64,000 nucleotides of DNA from Pseudomonas sp. JQ170C (GTDB taxonomy: Bacteria; Pseudomonadota; Gammaproteobacteria; Pseudomonadales; Pseudomonadaceae): positions 2,324,501 through 2,388,500 of the forward strand of contig NZ_CP141608.1 of assembly GCF_035581345.1 (NCBI RefSeq), read 5' to 3'. The translations under genes and the position numbers were made by a program. A model generated the notes under the pieces. The model was not told the DNA's origin and did no database searches. It saw only the letters and a list, made by a program, of their open reading frames with translations. Shown here one piece after another: positions 41,618 through 50,313 of the stretch (the first letter of the stretch is position 1; each line of letters opens with the position of its first letter).

Positions 41618-44079
41618 TGAGCACGTTGCCGATTGCCCTGCAGGCGCTGCTGAGCCATTGGCGGCGCCATCGCCTGCAGTGCTTCAGCATTCTGACCGGG
41701 TTGTGGCTGGCCACGGCACTGTGGACCGGTGTTCAGGCGCTGAACAGCCAGGCACGCAGTGACTATGCCCGCGCCAGCGCAGTGGTGGCGGGGCCGCTGC
41801 ACGCGCAACTGGTACCGCGTGACGGCGAACGGTTCGACCAACCCCTCTACCTGCAACTGCGCCAGCTGGGCTGGCAGGCGTCGCCGGTACTGGAGGGGCG
41901 CTTGCGCTTTGCCGGCGAGCCGCCGCGCAGTGTGCGCGTGCTGGGTATCGAGCCGCTGAGTTTGCCAGCGGCAACGGCGGTTGCCGGCGCGCGCCCGGAG
42001 GACTTCGACTTGCAGGCGTTCATCGGCACGCCCGGGCAGGCCTGGATCGGTCCGGATACCTTGGCGCAACTGGGCATGAGCGCCGCCGATCCTGCGGTCA
42101 GCAGCGAAGGGCAGGCGTTGCCCCCCTTCGTCCTCATGCCGCAACTGGCGCCGGGGGTGATCGTGATGGATATCGGTCATGCCCAGGTGTTGCTGCAGGC
42201 ACCGGGGCAGTTGTCGCGGTTGCTGCTGGCGGGACAGCCTGGGCCTTTGCCTGCCGCCATCAGCGCACGTCTTGAACTGCAACCGCCCGGCGATGACGGA
42301 GGCCTGCAGCGGCTGACCGACAGCTTCCACCTCAACCTCACCGCCCTTGGCCTGCTGGCCTTTGTCGTCGGGTTGTTTATCGCCCATGCCGCCATCGGCC
42401 TGGCCCTTGAGCAACGGCGTGGCCTGATCCGCACGCTGCGTGCCTGTGGCATCAGCTTGCCCATCGTGCTGGCCGGGCTTGCGCTGGAGTTGGGGGTGTT
42501 CGCGGTGTTGGGCGGTCTGGCCGGTGTGGCCAGCGGCTATGCACTGGCAGCGATGCTGTTGCCCGACGTGGCTGCCAGCCTGCGCGGCTTGTATGGCGCC
42601 CAGGTCGCCGGGCAGTTGAGCCTGCCGGCCTGGTGGTGGTTGGCGGGGGTGGTCGTGAGTGTGCTGGGGGCGCTGCTGGCTGGCGTCAGCAGTGTGCTGC
42701 GCGCGGCCCGCTTGCCGTTGCTGGCCCTGGCGCAGCCTCAGGCCTGGCGCCTGGCGCAAGGCCCCTGGCTGAAGCGCCAGGCGCTGGCGGCGGGGCTTTT
42801 GTTGGTGGTGGTGCTTGGCTGTTGGCAATTGGGCAACAGCCTGCTCAGCGCCTTTGTCCTGCTGGCGGCACTGTTGCTGGCGTCGGCGCTGTTGTTGCCT
42901 GCCGTGCTCGACGCTGCGCTGGCCTGGCTGGCGCCCGCGTGCCGGCGGCCCTTGAGCCAGTGGTTCATCGCTGACAGCCGGCAGCAACTGCCGGCGCTGA
43001 GCCTGGCGCTGATGGCCTTGCTGCTCGCCCTGGCCGCCAGTGTGGGCGTGGGCAGCATGACCGAAGGCTTTCGCAAGACCTTCGTGGGCTGGCTTGACCA
43101 ACGCTTGTCTGCCGACCTGTACATCACACCCAAGGACACCGCCCAGGCCCTTGAGGTGCGTGACTGGCTCGAACAGCAACCGCAGGTCAGTGCCGTGCTG
43201 CCAAGCTGGCGGGTCGAGTTGCACCTGCAGCAGTGGCCGGTGCAGGTCCAGGGCATCATCGCCCATCCCGGCTATCGCACGCGCTGGCCATTGCTGGAGC
43301 AAAGCCCGGACGCCTGGACGCAACTGGCAAGCGGTCGGGCGCTGATGCTCAGCGAACAGTTGGCCCGGCGCCTGGGGGTGAAGCTGGGCGATGCCCTGGA
43401 GCTGCCTGCAGGTTCCGGGCAGGCCATGACGGTGGTCGGGGTGTATGCCGACTATGGCAACCCCAAGGGGCATGTGCTGGTCAATGCCGATTGGCTGCGC
43501 AGGCACTGGCCACACGCGGCCTTGACCGGCGTGAGCCTGGACCTGGCACCCGGGCAACTGCCGGCGCTCAAGACGGCGCTGCAGCAGCGCTTTGCCCTGG
43601 ACGACAGCCGCGTTGTCGAGCAGTCGCGCTTGAAGCGCTGGTCGACCGACGTCTTCAACCGCACCTTTGCCGCCACCGCCGCCCTCAACAGCCTGACGCT
43701 CGGGGTGGCCGGCATCGCCTTGTTCATCAGCCTGCTGACCCTGGGCCAGAGCCGCCTGGGCCAACTGGCGCCGCTCTGGGCGCTGGGCGTGCAGCGCCGG
43801 CAACTGGTGTGGTTGAGCCTTGGCCAGACCATGATGCTCAGCAGCCTGACCGTGCTGTTGGCGATCCCCCTGGGCTTGCTGCTGGCCTGGTGCCTGGTGG
43901 CCGTGGTGAACGTGCAGGCGTTTGGCTGGCGCTTGCCGTTGTACGTGTTTCCCGGCCAGTTGTTGCAGCTGGCGTTGCTTGGCGTGTTGACCAGCCTGCT
44001 GGCCAGCGCCTGGCCGTTGTGGCAGCTAAAGCAGCGTCAACCGGGCGAGCTATTGAGGCAGTTTGCCGATGAAGCGTGA
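41617..44079 (+). CDS. FtsX-type ABC permease (fused AttF-AttG-like)
   Basis: An 820-residue membrane protein with about ten helices in the order TM1, periplasmic domain, three helices, then a cytoplasmic joint, and a second TM-periplasmic-three-helix block. That is two FtsX/MacB permease units in one chain, with LLAFVVGLFIAHAAIGLALEQ and GIALFISLLTLG in the FtsX cores. It partners the ATPase just before. Likely moves lipid or lipoprotein-like cargo at the inner membrane (family inference). Confidence 0.9.
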   Translation: MSTLPIALQALLSHWRRHRLQCFSILTGLWLATALWTGVQALNSQARSDYARASAVVAGPLHAQLVPRDGERFDQPLYLQLRQLGWQASPVLEGRLRFAGEPPRSVRVLGIEPLSLPAATAVAGARPEDFDLQAFIGTPGQAWIGPDTLAQLGMSAADPAVSSEGQALPPFVLMPQLAPGVIVMDIGHAQVLLQAPGQLSRLLLAGQPGPLPAAISARLELQPPGDDGGLQRLTDSFHLNLTALGLLAFVVGLFIAHAAIGLALEQRRGLIRTLRACGISLPIVLAGLALELGVFAVLGGLAGVASGYALAAMLLPDVAASLRGLYGAQVAGQLSLPAWWWLAGVVVSVLGALLAGVSSVLRAARLPLLALAQPQAWRLAQGPWLKRQALAAGLLLVVVLGCWQLGNSLLSAFVLLAALLLASALLLPAVLDAALAWLAPACRRPLSQWFIADSRQQLPALSLALMALLLALAASVGVGSMTEGFRKTFVGWLDQRLSADLYITPKDTAQALEVRDWLEQQPQVSAVLPSWRVELHLQQWPVQVQGIIAHPGYRTRWPLLEQSPDAWTQLASGRALMLSEQLARRLGVKLGDALELPAGSGQAMTVVGVYADYGNPKGHVLVNADWLRRHWPHAALTGVSLDLAPGQLPALKTALQQRFALDDSRVVEQSRLKRWSTDVFNRTFAATAALNSLTLGVAGIALFISLLTLGQSRLGQLAPLWALGVQRRQLVWLSLGQTMMLSSLTVLLAIPLGLLLAWCLVAVVNVQAFGWRLPLYVFPGQLLQLALLGVLTSLLASAWPLWQLKQRQPGELLRQFADEA

Positions 44080-45130
44080 AGCGTGGGTGATGATGTTCCT
44101 GCTGCTGGGCGGGTGTGATCAGCCTGCGCCCGCGCCCAAGGGCTATGCCGGGCTGGGGCAGGACGCGGCTGCATTCAGGCAGGTGATCCGTGACCATGCG
44201 CTGGTGTTTCCCCGTGACCACGGTGCCCACGATGGCTTTCGCATCGAGTGGTGGTACATCACCGCCAACCTCAAGGATGCACAAGGGCACGACTGGGGCG
44301 CGCAGTGGACCTTGTTCCGCTCGGCCTTGCGCCCGGGGCCGGAGATTGCAGGCTGGAACAGCCCGAACCTGTGGATGGGCCATGCGGCCCTGACCGGGCC
44401 GGGAGGCCATCAGTCTGCTGAAACCCTGGCACGGGGTGGCATCGGCCAGGCTGGTGTCGAGGCCCGGCCATTTCGGGCGTGGATCAATGACTGGTCGCTA
44501 CACGGCAGCGATGACCTGGGGCAGTTGCAGATGCATGCACGCGGCCAGGGCTTTGCCTACCGCCTGGACCTGGTCAGCACGGGCCCGCTGGTGCTGCACG
44601 GCGCACAGGGCTACAGCGAAAAATCCGGCAAGGGGCAGGCTTCGTACTATTACAGCCAGCCGTTCTACCGCGTCAGTGGCGAGGTGGAGCGCGACGGTCG
44701 GCGTGTCGCGGTCACAGGCCGTGCCTGGCTGGACCGCGAATGGAGCAGTCAACCACTGGCGGCCGGGCAATCGGGGTGGGACTGGTTTTCCCTGCACCTG
44801 GCCAGCGGTGCCAAGCTGATGTTGTTCCAGGTGCGTGAACAACAGGGCAAGCCTTACCGCGCAGGCACTTGGGTCAGCGCCGAGGGGCAGGCGCAGGCAC
44901 TGCAAGGTGAACAGATCCAGCTTGAAGCGCTGCGCTGGACGCCGCAGGAAAACGGCAAGCAAGTACCGACGCGCTGGCGGGTGCGGGTGCCGGGGCAGGG
45001 CGTGGATGTAGAGGTTGAGGCGGTGGAGCCCAACGCCTGGATGCACACCCGCTTTGCGTACTGGGAAGGGCCGGTGCGATTGAAGGGGAGCGAAGGGGGG
45101 AGTGGCTACCTGGAAATGACCGGGTATTAG
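44069..45130 (+). CDS. AttH/CrtC-like lipocalin-domain lipoprotein
   Basis: A 353-residue lipoprotein: signal peptide MKREAWVMMFLLLGGC with lipobox LLGGC (Cys16), then the CrtC/AttH double-lipocalin fold (RIEWWYITANLKD, MGHAALTGPGG, GWDWFSLHLASGAKLM, RVRVPGQGVDVEVEA). It is predicted to sit in the periplasm and work with the ABC pair as AttH of AttEFGH. The ATG at 44069 lies within the end of the permease gene (11-nt overlap). Confidence 0.9.
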   Translation: MKREAWVMMFLLLGGCDQPAPAPKGYAGLGQDAAAFRQVIRDHALVFPRDHGAHDGFRIEWWYITANLKDAQGHDWGAQWTLFRSALRPGPEIAGWNSPNLWMGHAALTGPGGHQSAETLARGGIGQAGVEARPFRAWINDWSLHGSDDLGQLQMHARGQGFAYRLDLVSTGPLVLHGAQGYSEKSGKGQASYYYSQPFYRVSGEVERDGRRVAVTGRAWLDREWSSQPLAAGQSGWDWFSLHLASGAKLMLFQVREQQGKPYRAGTWVSAEGQAQALQGEQIQLEALRWTPQENGKQVPTRWRVRVPGQGVDVEVEAVEPNAWMHTRFAYWEGPVRLKGSEGGSGYLEMTGY

Positions 45131-45195
45131 GGGTTGCGTCGTAGAAAAAAATCGCGCCCGTAGCCGCAGGCAGGTCCATCCCGCCGACTGGACCG

Positions 45196-45475
45196 GTAGG
45201 AGCGGGCTTGCCTCGCGATCAATCGTTCAGGCGACAGCCATTTTGCTGGCTGTACCGGCCTCTCGCGGGGCAAGCCCGCTCCTACCCTGAGGTGGCGACT
45301 GGCACAGAACCACGACCGCTGCGCGGCCGATCGCAGCCTGGCGGCAGCGGCTACGACGGGTGCTCTGGCAGGTTCAACCTGGACCGGTAGGAGCGGGCTT
45401 GCCCCGCGATCATTCGTTCAGACGACAGCATTTTTCTAGCTGTACCGGCCGCTCGCGGGGCAAGCCCGCTCCTAC
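45196..45475. repeat. Two REP pairs with an intervening second repeat type
   Basis: Inverted REP pairs at 45196-45285 and 45387-45475. Between them (about 45300-45360) lies a single unit related to the 91-bp array (CGACCGCTGCGCGGCCGATC, CGGCAGCGGCTAC). The 486-nt gap 45131-45616 contains only these repeats, the hairpin at 45541 and the leader of the next gene. Confidence 0.85.
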
Positions 45476-45540
45476 CTGATTCAGTCGCATAAGCGATAGA
45501 CGGTGGCATTACTCGCCCATCCATTGACCTGTATTCATGA

Positions 45541-45572
45541 ACAGCCGGATCTGCGTTGACCCGGCTGTTTTG
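45541..45572 (+). terminator. Terminator-like hairpin upstream of the glycine-zipper gene
   Basis: ACAGCCGG-N12-CCGGCTGT followed by TTTTG. A rho-independent shape on the plus strand, ending 45 nt before the next ATG. It ends read-through from upstream or works as an attenuator in the leader of the glycine-zipper gene. Confidence 0.65.
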
Positions 45573-45616
45573 CATCCAACAGACTTTCACCTTCGATGAA
45601 TCCGGAGGTGAGTACG

Positions 45617-46045
45617 ATGCGTAGAACATTCCCCTTATTTGCAGTCATCCTGCTGGCATCGCCGTACGCCATCGCGTCGGAAGTCACCACCACTGCTATC
45701 GGTGGCGGTGTCGGCGGGGCGTTGGGTAGCGTGGTGGGGCAGGCGGTCGGCGGCAGTACGGGTGCCGCCATCGGCGCTGGGCTCGGCGGTGCGGCGGGCG
45801 GTGCCATGACGGCCAAGGATGGCAAGAAAACCGAAACAGCCCTGGGGGGCGGCCTCGGTGCGGCCGGCGGGCAGGTGATTGGCAACAGCGTAGGCGGCTC
45901 GACCGGCGGCGCCATCGGTGCTGGCCTGGGCGGTGCGGCAGGCAGTGCGGTCGGTAACAACCTGGCCGATGACAACGATCACCACCACAACAACCAACAC
46001 AAGGGCCATTCCCGGCACAAGCATAAACACAAGCATCACGACTGA
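45617..46045 (+). CDS. Exported glycine-zipper protein with His-rich tail
   Basis: A 142-residue protein: signal peptide of about 21 residues (MRRTFPLFAVILLASPYAIA), then two similar glycine-zipper blocks (about 27-66 and 73-112), each containing GGST.(A/G)AIGAGLGGAAG, and a 21-residue tail very rich in His, Lys and Asn. GGAGG lies 8-12 nt upstream of the ATG. Glycine-zipper segments insert in or associate with membranes; the tail could bind metal ions. Function unknown. Confidence 0.85.
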   Translation: MRRTFPLFAVILLASPYAIASEVTTTAIGGGVGGALGSVVGQAVGGSTGAAIGAGLGGAAGGAMTAKDGKKTETALGGGLGAAGGQVIGNSVGGSTGGAIGAGLGGAAGSAVGNNLADDNDHHHNNQHKGHSRHKHKHKHHD

Positions 46046-46056
46046 AGCCGCAGCCC

Positions 46057-46563
46057 TCACGCAGTGGCTTCAAAGGCCTCGTGGTACGTCACGGCACCTG
46101 TCGGCACGTCGCCGCCAAACGACAGCGCCTGGAAGTACTCGGGCGGTACGCCGTCCAGCGTGAGGCCAGGGTGGGTTTGAAAGCCGAAGCGGCCATAGTA
46201 GCCAGGATCGCCCAGGACCACGCAGCCGGCAGCGCCGAGCTGCTGCAGCTGCGCCAATGCAGCCTTCATCAACGCCGAGCCGATGCCTTGCCCCTGGCGC
46301 TCCGGCCATACGCTGATCGGCCCAAGGCCATACCAGCCCGTGATGCCGGTGCTGAGGGTGACCGGGGAAACGGCAACATGGCCGATGATCGCGTCATTTT
46401 CTTCCGCTACCAGGGAGACGGTCAGTTGGCCGGCGCGCCGCAGTGCCGTGACGATGAAGTGCTCGGTGTGGCTTGAATGCACCTCGTTGCGAAAGGCGGC
46501 TTCGGTCAGGCGGCTGATGGTGTCGATGTCGTCGGCGTGTTCAGTGCGGATGTTCATGTGCAT
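46057..46563 (-). CDS. GNAT-family N-acetyltransferase
   Basis: A 168-residue acetyltransferase: IRTEHADDIDTISRLTEAAF, acetyl-CoA loop SVWPERQGQGIGSALMKAA, and the C-terminal GDPGYYGRFGFQT. It is the YhbS-like group of unknown acceptor. The ATG at 46563 has AGGA 6 nt upstream and overlaps the end of the preceding gene by 10 nt; a second ATG lies at 46557. Last gene of a compact minus-strand run. Confidence 0.88.
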   Translation of the reverse strand: MHMNIRTEHADDIDTISRLTEAAFRNEVHSSHTEHFIVTALRRAGQLTVSLVAEENDAIIGHVAVSPVTLSTGITGWYGLGPISVWPERQGQGIGSALMKAALAQLQQLGAAGCVVLGDPGYYGRFGFQTHPGLTLDGVPPEYFQALSFGGDVPTGAVTYHEAFEATA

Positions 46564-46934
46564 ACGGGTTCCTGTGCAAATTCTATGTAGCTCGACTCCC
46601 CACCCCCGGTCGCACCCGACAACCAGCCCCAGACAAAGCTCAGTGTGGTCCGGCCCAGGTGATCGACCCCCACGCTGCCACGGGACCAGCCGGCCAGCAT
46701 CTCTCCTTCTGTTGTCAGGCATTGAAACAGCAGCTCGATGGAGTCGGGGCCTGTCACGCGGCCGATTTGAGTGCCGCTGCGGATCCGGCCGCCCTGGTAG
46801 GTACTGAAGATCGCATCGCCCTCGACCTGATAATGAAACACAGTGCCTGCGCCGGATAATCCGCTGGCGTTGTTCGCTACCGTGAATCGGCGATTGTTCA
46901 AGCGTTCAGTGATGGGGGAGAGCGGGGATTGCAT
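46554..46934 (-). CDS. Conserved small protein, often labelled N-acetylglutamate synthase-like
   Basis: A 126-residue beta-rich protein: FTVANNASGLSGAGTVFHYQ, ISTYQGGRIRSGTQIG-type turns, and WGWLSGATGGGESSYIEF. Proteins of this pattern are widely labelled N-acetylglutamate synthase without evidence; I treat it as hypothetical. AGGAGG lies 8 nt before the ATG. It lies between a P-loop gene (12-nt gap) and the GNAT gene (overlap). Confidence 0.75.
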   Translation of the reverse strand: MQSPLSPITERLNNRRFTVANNASGLSGAGTVFHYQVEGDAIFSTYQGGRIRSGTQIGRVTGPDSIELLFQCLTTEGEMLAGWSRGSVGVDHLGRTTLSFVWGWLSGATGGGESSYIEFAQEPVCT

Positions 46935-46946
46935 GAATGTCGCCTC

Positions 46947-47501
46947 CTAGCGCGAAGCGTGCGGCAGCGCCTGGATGACCTCAGCCGCCATCGTTTCAGT
47001 GCTGTTTACCCCGTCAATCTTTAAAACCGCAGACGTTTGCGCTGATAGCCACCGTTCGTGCCAGGCCCGGTTGCGGCCTGAAAAATTCGGGTCATCGTAC
47101 TGCGAGGCCCACTCTCTGAAGGCCACGTGAATCTCATGCATGTCACCACCGGGCGCGATGCGGTCGCCGAAGCGTGCCTTTTCACGTGCGGCCAGCCGTT
47201 CAAGGCGAACGGGTGTTGGTGTGACCACGAACACCGTCAGATCGGCTTGAGCAATCAGGGCATCCCCCCACACCATGCAGGACCCGGTCAGCACCCAACC
47301 GTCCTCACCCAGTGCTTGCTGGATCAACGGCACGCGTTCGCTGACAGGACGCTTGGTGGTGAAAGGAGGGTCTGTGGGCATCCAGAAAAAGTCATCGACG
47401 TCGGCATGTCGCACACCGAGCTGTGAGGCGAGGTTCTGGCCCAAAGTGGTCACGCCCGCGCAGGATGCGCCTGTAATGTAAATCCGCAATTGATCCTCCA
47501 T
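46947..47501 (-). CDS. P-loop nucleotide kinase-like protein with altered Walker A
   Basis: A 184-residue adenylate-kinase-like protein. The P-loop reads TGASCAGVTTLG, with Val where Walker A has Lys. DVDDFFWMPTDPPF and VLTGSCMVWGDAL mark the family, and FREWASQYD is in the C-terminal half. Members with Thr or Val at this place are known, so it may still bind nucleotide differently. An upstream ATG at 47573 would overlap the HD gene stop as ATGA and is a real alternative start. Confidence 0.78.
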   Translation of the reverse strand: MEDQLRIYITGASCAGVTTLGQNLASQLGVRHADVDDFFWMPTDPPFTTKRPVSERVPLIQQALGEDGWVLTGSCMVWGDALIAQADLTVFVVTPTPVRLERLAAREKARFGDRIAPGGDMHEIHVAFREWASQYDDPNFSGRNRAWHERWLSAQTSAVLKIDGVNSTETMAAEVIQALPHASR

Positions 47502-47569
47502 GAATACACGCCGGGTTTCGGGGGCAGCAAGATAGCTCATGACCGTCTGGGGATCACCTTTTACTCCAC

Positions 47570-48160
47570 TCATCCATTCTCTGAGTCCAGGCCGACCTGG
47601 GAGATTTTTTCTTGGGTGTCCTGGTCAATGAGGTTGCGAAGTGCCTCAAACAGAGGGTCGCTGTCGGTGTATTGCTTGCCGTAGGCCAAATTGAACTGGT
47701 AATCGAAGTCGGGCGGATTCTTGCCCTGGTTATGCTGAAGGATGGTCTCCAGCTTGTCGAGCGCCTTGACTGCTTTTGCCTCGGGAGAACGTGCATGTTC
47801 GTAGTCATCCCAGAGCGTCACTATCTCCGTTTTCAGTGGCTCATCCAGTGCATGAGTCAGGAGAAGGAGATCGTTTCTCTCTTGCTCGCTCTTGTTGGGG
47901 AACGACGCTTTGTCGACGGCGGGAATGTCACCATTGATGGCTTCCCCCAAGTCATGAATGACGCACATTTTGAGCACTTTCAGCACATCGAGACTGGCCA
48001 GTTGATCTGCAAAAACAATGGCCATCAGGCAAAGGCGCCAGCTGTGTTCCGCTGTGCTTTCGGTGCGTCCGCAAGAGGTGTGTGCGCTTCTGAGCACGTC
48101 CTTGAGTTTTTCCGCCTCGCGCAAGAATTCGAGGCGCCCTTTGATTTTCTCGATGTCCAT
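47570..48160 (-). CDS. HD-domain hydrolase (5'-nucleotidase YfbR-like)
   Basis: A 196-residue HD phosphohydrolase: first metal His in ESTAEHSWRL, the HD pair in CVIHDLGEAINGDIPA, and the downstream Asp in KALDKLETILQHN. This matches the HD_3/YfbR group of deoxynucleotidases; exact substrate unknown. First in the minus-strand run HD, P-loop, small protein, GNAT. Confidence 0.88.
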   Translation of the reverse strand: MDIEKIKGRLEFLREAEKLKDVLRSAHTSCGRTESTAEHSWRLCLMAIVFADQLASLDVLKVLKMCVIHDLGEAINGDIPAVDKASFPNKSEQERNDLLLLTHALDEPLKTEIVTLWDDYEHARSPEAKAVKALDKLETILQHNQGKNPPDFDYQFNLAYGKQYTDSDPLFEALRNLIDQDTQEKISQVGLDSENG

Positions 48161-48286
48161 AATCCACCCGGATAGATTCAACTGACTGCTGTTGCGGCAG
48201 GTAGTCTCGATTGTGGTCACCAGACTAGGTCCGGCGGCACACATCGTCCACGCATAAAATATGCAGGCCTGATGAGCGTCAATCGG

Positions 48287-48844
48287 TCAGAGGGTTTCGA
48301 CCAGGCGTGCTGCTGTTCCGTCAGAGAGGGGGATGCGGGTCCAGCGACAAAGACTCGGGTGGATGGGTACGACGCATGAGTCGTTACTGCCGGTTGAGAA
48401 CTCCAGCGCGGAGGGGGCTTCAGTTTCCCGCCATCCCATGTTATCCAGCGCCGCCTCCAGCTTCAGGATCTCCGGGGTTGCAAAGCGCCATAGCGATTGG
48501 CCCAGAAGCTCACCCAGCGGGTTGGAAAACTGTGCGGCACGTGACGCAGAGCAGGCCAACAGGCGATGGGTCAGATCACACACCAGATGCACTGGCCGCG
48601 GACTCTCGTTGACCAGTCGCGCGAGGGCTTGATCGGCGGCGGTATCGAGGCGAGCCGCCAATAGCTGCTCAAGCCGCTTGTATGCTGCGGGTTCCATCGC
48701 CTGCACGCCACTCTCCCAGCGGGAGATGGTTGATTGCGTCACACCAAACATCTGCGCAGCGTGGGTTTGCTTGACGCGGTGCAGCAGGCGCCAGCGCCTG
48801 AGCGCAATGCCGTGCAAGGCGGGCTTTAGCAGGATGTCAGGCAT
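48287..48844 (-). CDS. XRE-family helix-turn-helix regulator
   Basis: A 185-residue regulator with an N-terminal Cro/C1-type HTH (residues 10-60; THAAQMFGVTQSTISRWESG) and a C-terminal MmyB/PAS-like part (RPVHLVCDLTHRLLACSAS). Target unknown. Monocistronic; divergent from the DUF3616-like gene across a 239-nt gap in which I see no other feature. Confidence 0.85.
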   Translation of the reverse strand: MPDILLKPALHGIALRRWRLLHRVKQTHAAQMFGVTQSTISRWESGVQAMEPAAYKRLEQLLAARLDTAADQALARLVNESPRPVHLVCDLTHRLLACSASRAAQFSNPLGELLGQSLWRFATPEILKLEAALDNMGWRETEAPSALEFSTGSNDSCVVPIHPSLCRWTRIPLSDGTAARLVETL

Positions 48845-49083
48845 TCTGGGACCGGAGAGGCAGACGGGGCGGGTATTTTGATGAATGCCGCGTTGCCCTG
48901 CAAACGGGCTGGATGAGTGGATATTGATAGACCGCTCAGGGGCGGCGAGGTTGTTGCCGGCTATGCTCCGGCGTTCTATCGGCTGTGAAAAAACGGACTA
49001 GCGAATGCCTTGATTGTCGTCGGCCAGCCACTAGCCTCGAAAACAGCGTTTTCGCTTCACCCCGGCACGGCAGGAGAGCACTC

Positions 49084-50178
49084 ATGAGCGAGCGAAGCAA
49101 AGCGGTGATGCTGCACTTTGATCCGGCGCTTGCGTCGTTGCGCGATGGCCTTTCCGTTGCCCTGCAGATGGGCAACACACTCTGGCTGGCCAACGATGAA
49201 ACCACGAGCCTGGAGCGCCTGACTATCCAGGAGGCGGCGTCAGGCGACGTGGTGATCTGCGATGAGCATCAGTCATTTTCCCTGTTGGAGTACCTGGACC
49301 TGCCCCTGGCGCAGCCAGACGCCGAGATCGACATCGAAGGCCTGGCCTATGCCGCTGACAGCGGTTACCTCTGGGTGGTGGGCTCCCATAGCCTCAAGCG
49401 CAAGAAGGCCGAGGCGGGCAAGTCTGCGCAGAAGAACATCAAGCGCCTGTCGACGGTGGAGGCGGACGGCAATCGCTATCTGCTGGCGCGCATTCCCGTG
49501 GTACAGCAGAACGACAGCTATGAACTGGCAAGCAAGGCAGAGCCCGGCAAGCGTACGGCGGCGCAGTTGCAAGGCAATGTGCTGGGTAATCAGCTAACCG
49601 CTGAAATTGCCAAGGACAAACAGCTACAAGCCTTTCTGCAGATTCCGGGTAAAGACAATGGTTTCGATATCGAAGGCCTGGCGGTCATCGGTTCGCGCCT
49701 TTTGCTGGGGTTGCGCGGGCCGGTGCTTCGCGGTTGGAGCGTGCTGCTGGAGATCGAGCCCGAGCTGGACAGGGGGTCGAGCGACACCCTGGTGCTGAAG
49801 AAAATCGGCCCGGACGGGTGTCGCTATCGCAAGCACTTTTTAGACCTGAACGGCCTGGGCGTGCGTGACCTGTGCCCCAGTGGCGACGATTTGCTGATTC
49901 TGGCGGGCCCGACCATGGACCTGGATGGACCGGTGACGGTGTTCCGCTGGCGGGGCAGCGTGGCTGCCGACGAAGAAAGCGTGGTGTTCACCGATCAACT
50001 GGAGACGGTGCTGGAGGTGCCGTTCGGGCATGGCGACGACCATGCCGAGGGCATGTGCCGGTTCGATTCGGGCGGGCAGGGCGAGGAGGTGCTGCTGATT
50101 GTCTACGACTCGGCAGCAACGTGGCGCAAGCACGGTGAAGCCGGTGTGGAGGCCGACCTGTTCACACTGAAATCGTAA
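49084..50178 (+). CDS. DUF3616-like protein
   Basis: A 364-residue protein with two IDIEGLAY/FDIEGLAV motifs, WLANDETTSLERL, LWVVGSHSLKRKKAE, LLLGLRGPVLRGWSVLLEI and GHGDDHAEGMCRFD, the layout of the DUF3616 beta-propeller-like family. No signal peptide. Function unknown. The ATG at 49084 has CAGGAGA upstream; the longer frame is unlikely. Confidence 0.83.
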   Translation: MSERSKAVMLHFDPALASLRDGLSVALQMGNTLWLANDETTSLERLTIQEAASGDVVICDEHQSFSLLEYLDLPLAQPDAEIDIEGLAYAADSGYLWVVGSHSLKRKKAEAGKSAQKNIKRLSTVEADGNRYLLARIPVVQQNDSYELASKAEPGKRTAAQLQGNVLGNQLTAEIAKDKQLQAFLQIPGKDNGFDIEGLAVIGSRLLLGLRGPVLRGWSVLLEIEPELDRGSSDTLVLKKIGPDGCRYRKHFLDLNGLGVRDLCPSGDDLLILAGPTMDLDGPVTVFRWRGSVAADEESVVFTDQLETVLEVPFGHGDDHAEGMCRFDSGGQGEEVLLIVYDSAATWRKHGEAGVEADLFTLKS

Positions 50179-50210
50179 CCGTGCGATCGGCTCAAATCGC
50201 CACCCCGGGG

Positions 50211-50300
50211 GTAGGAGCGGGCTTGCCCCGCGAGAGGCCGGTACAGCCAGCAAAACGGGTATTGCCTGAACGCTTGATCGCGGGGCAAGCCCGCTCCTAC
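50211..50300. repeat. REP inverted pair
   Basis: GTAGGAGCGGGCTTGCCCCG at 50211 and its inverted copy ending GCTCCTAC at 50300, with GAGAGGCCGGTACAGCCAGC between. The same spacer occurs in the pairs at 58729 and 58979. Lies between convergent genes. Confidence 0.88.
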
Positions 50301-50313
50301 CTGGCGATAGTGG

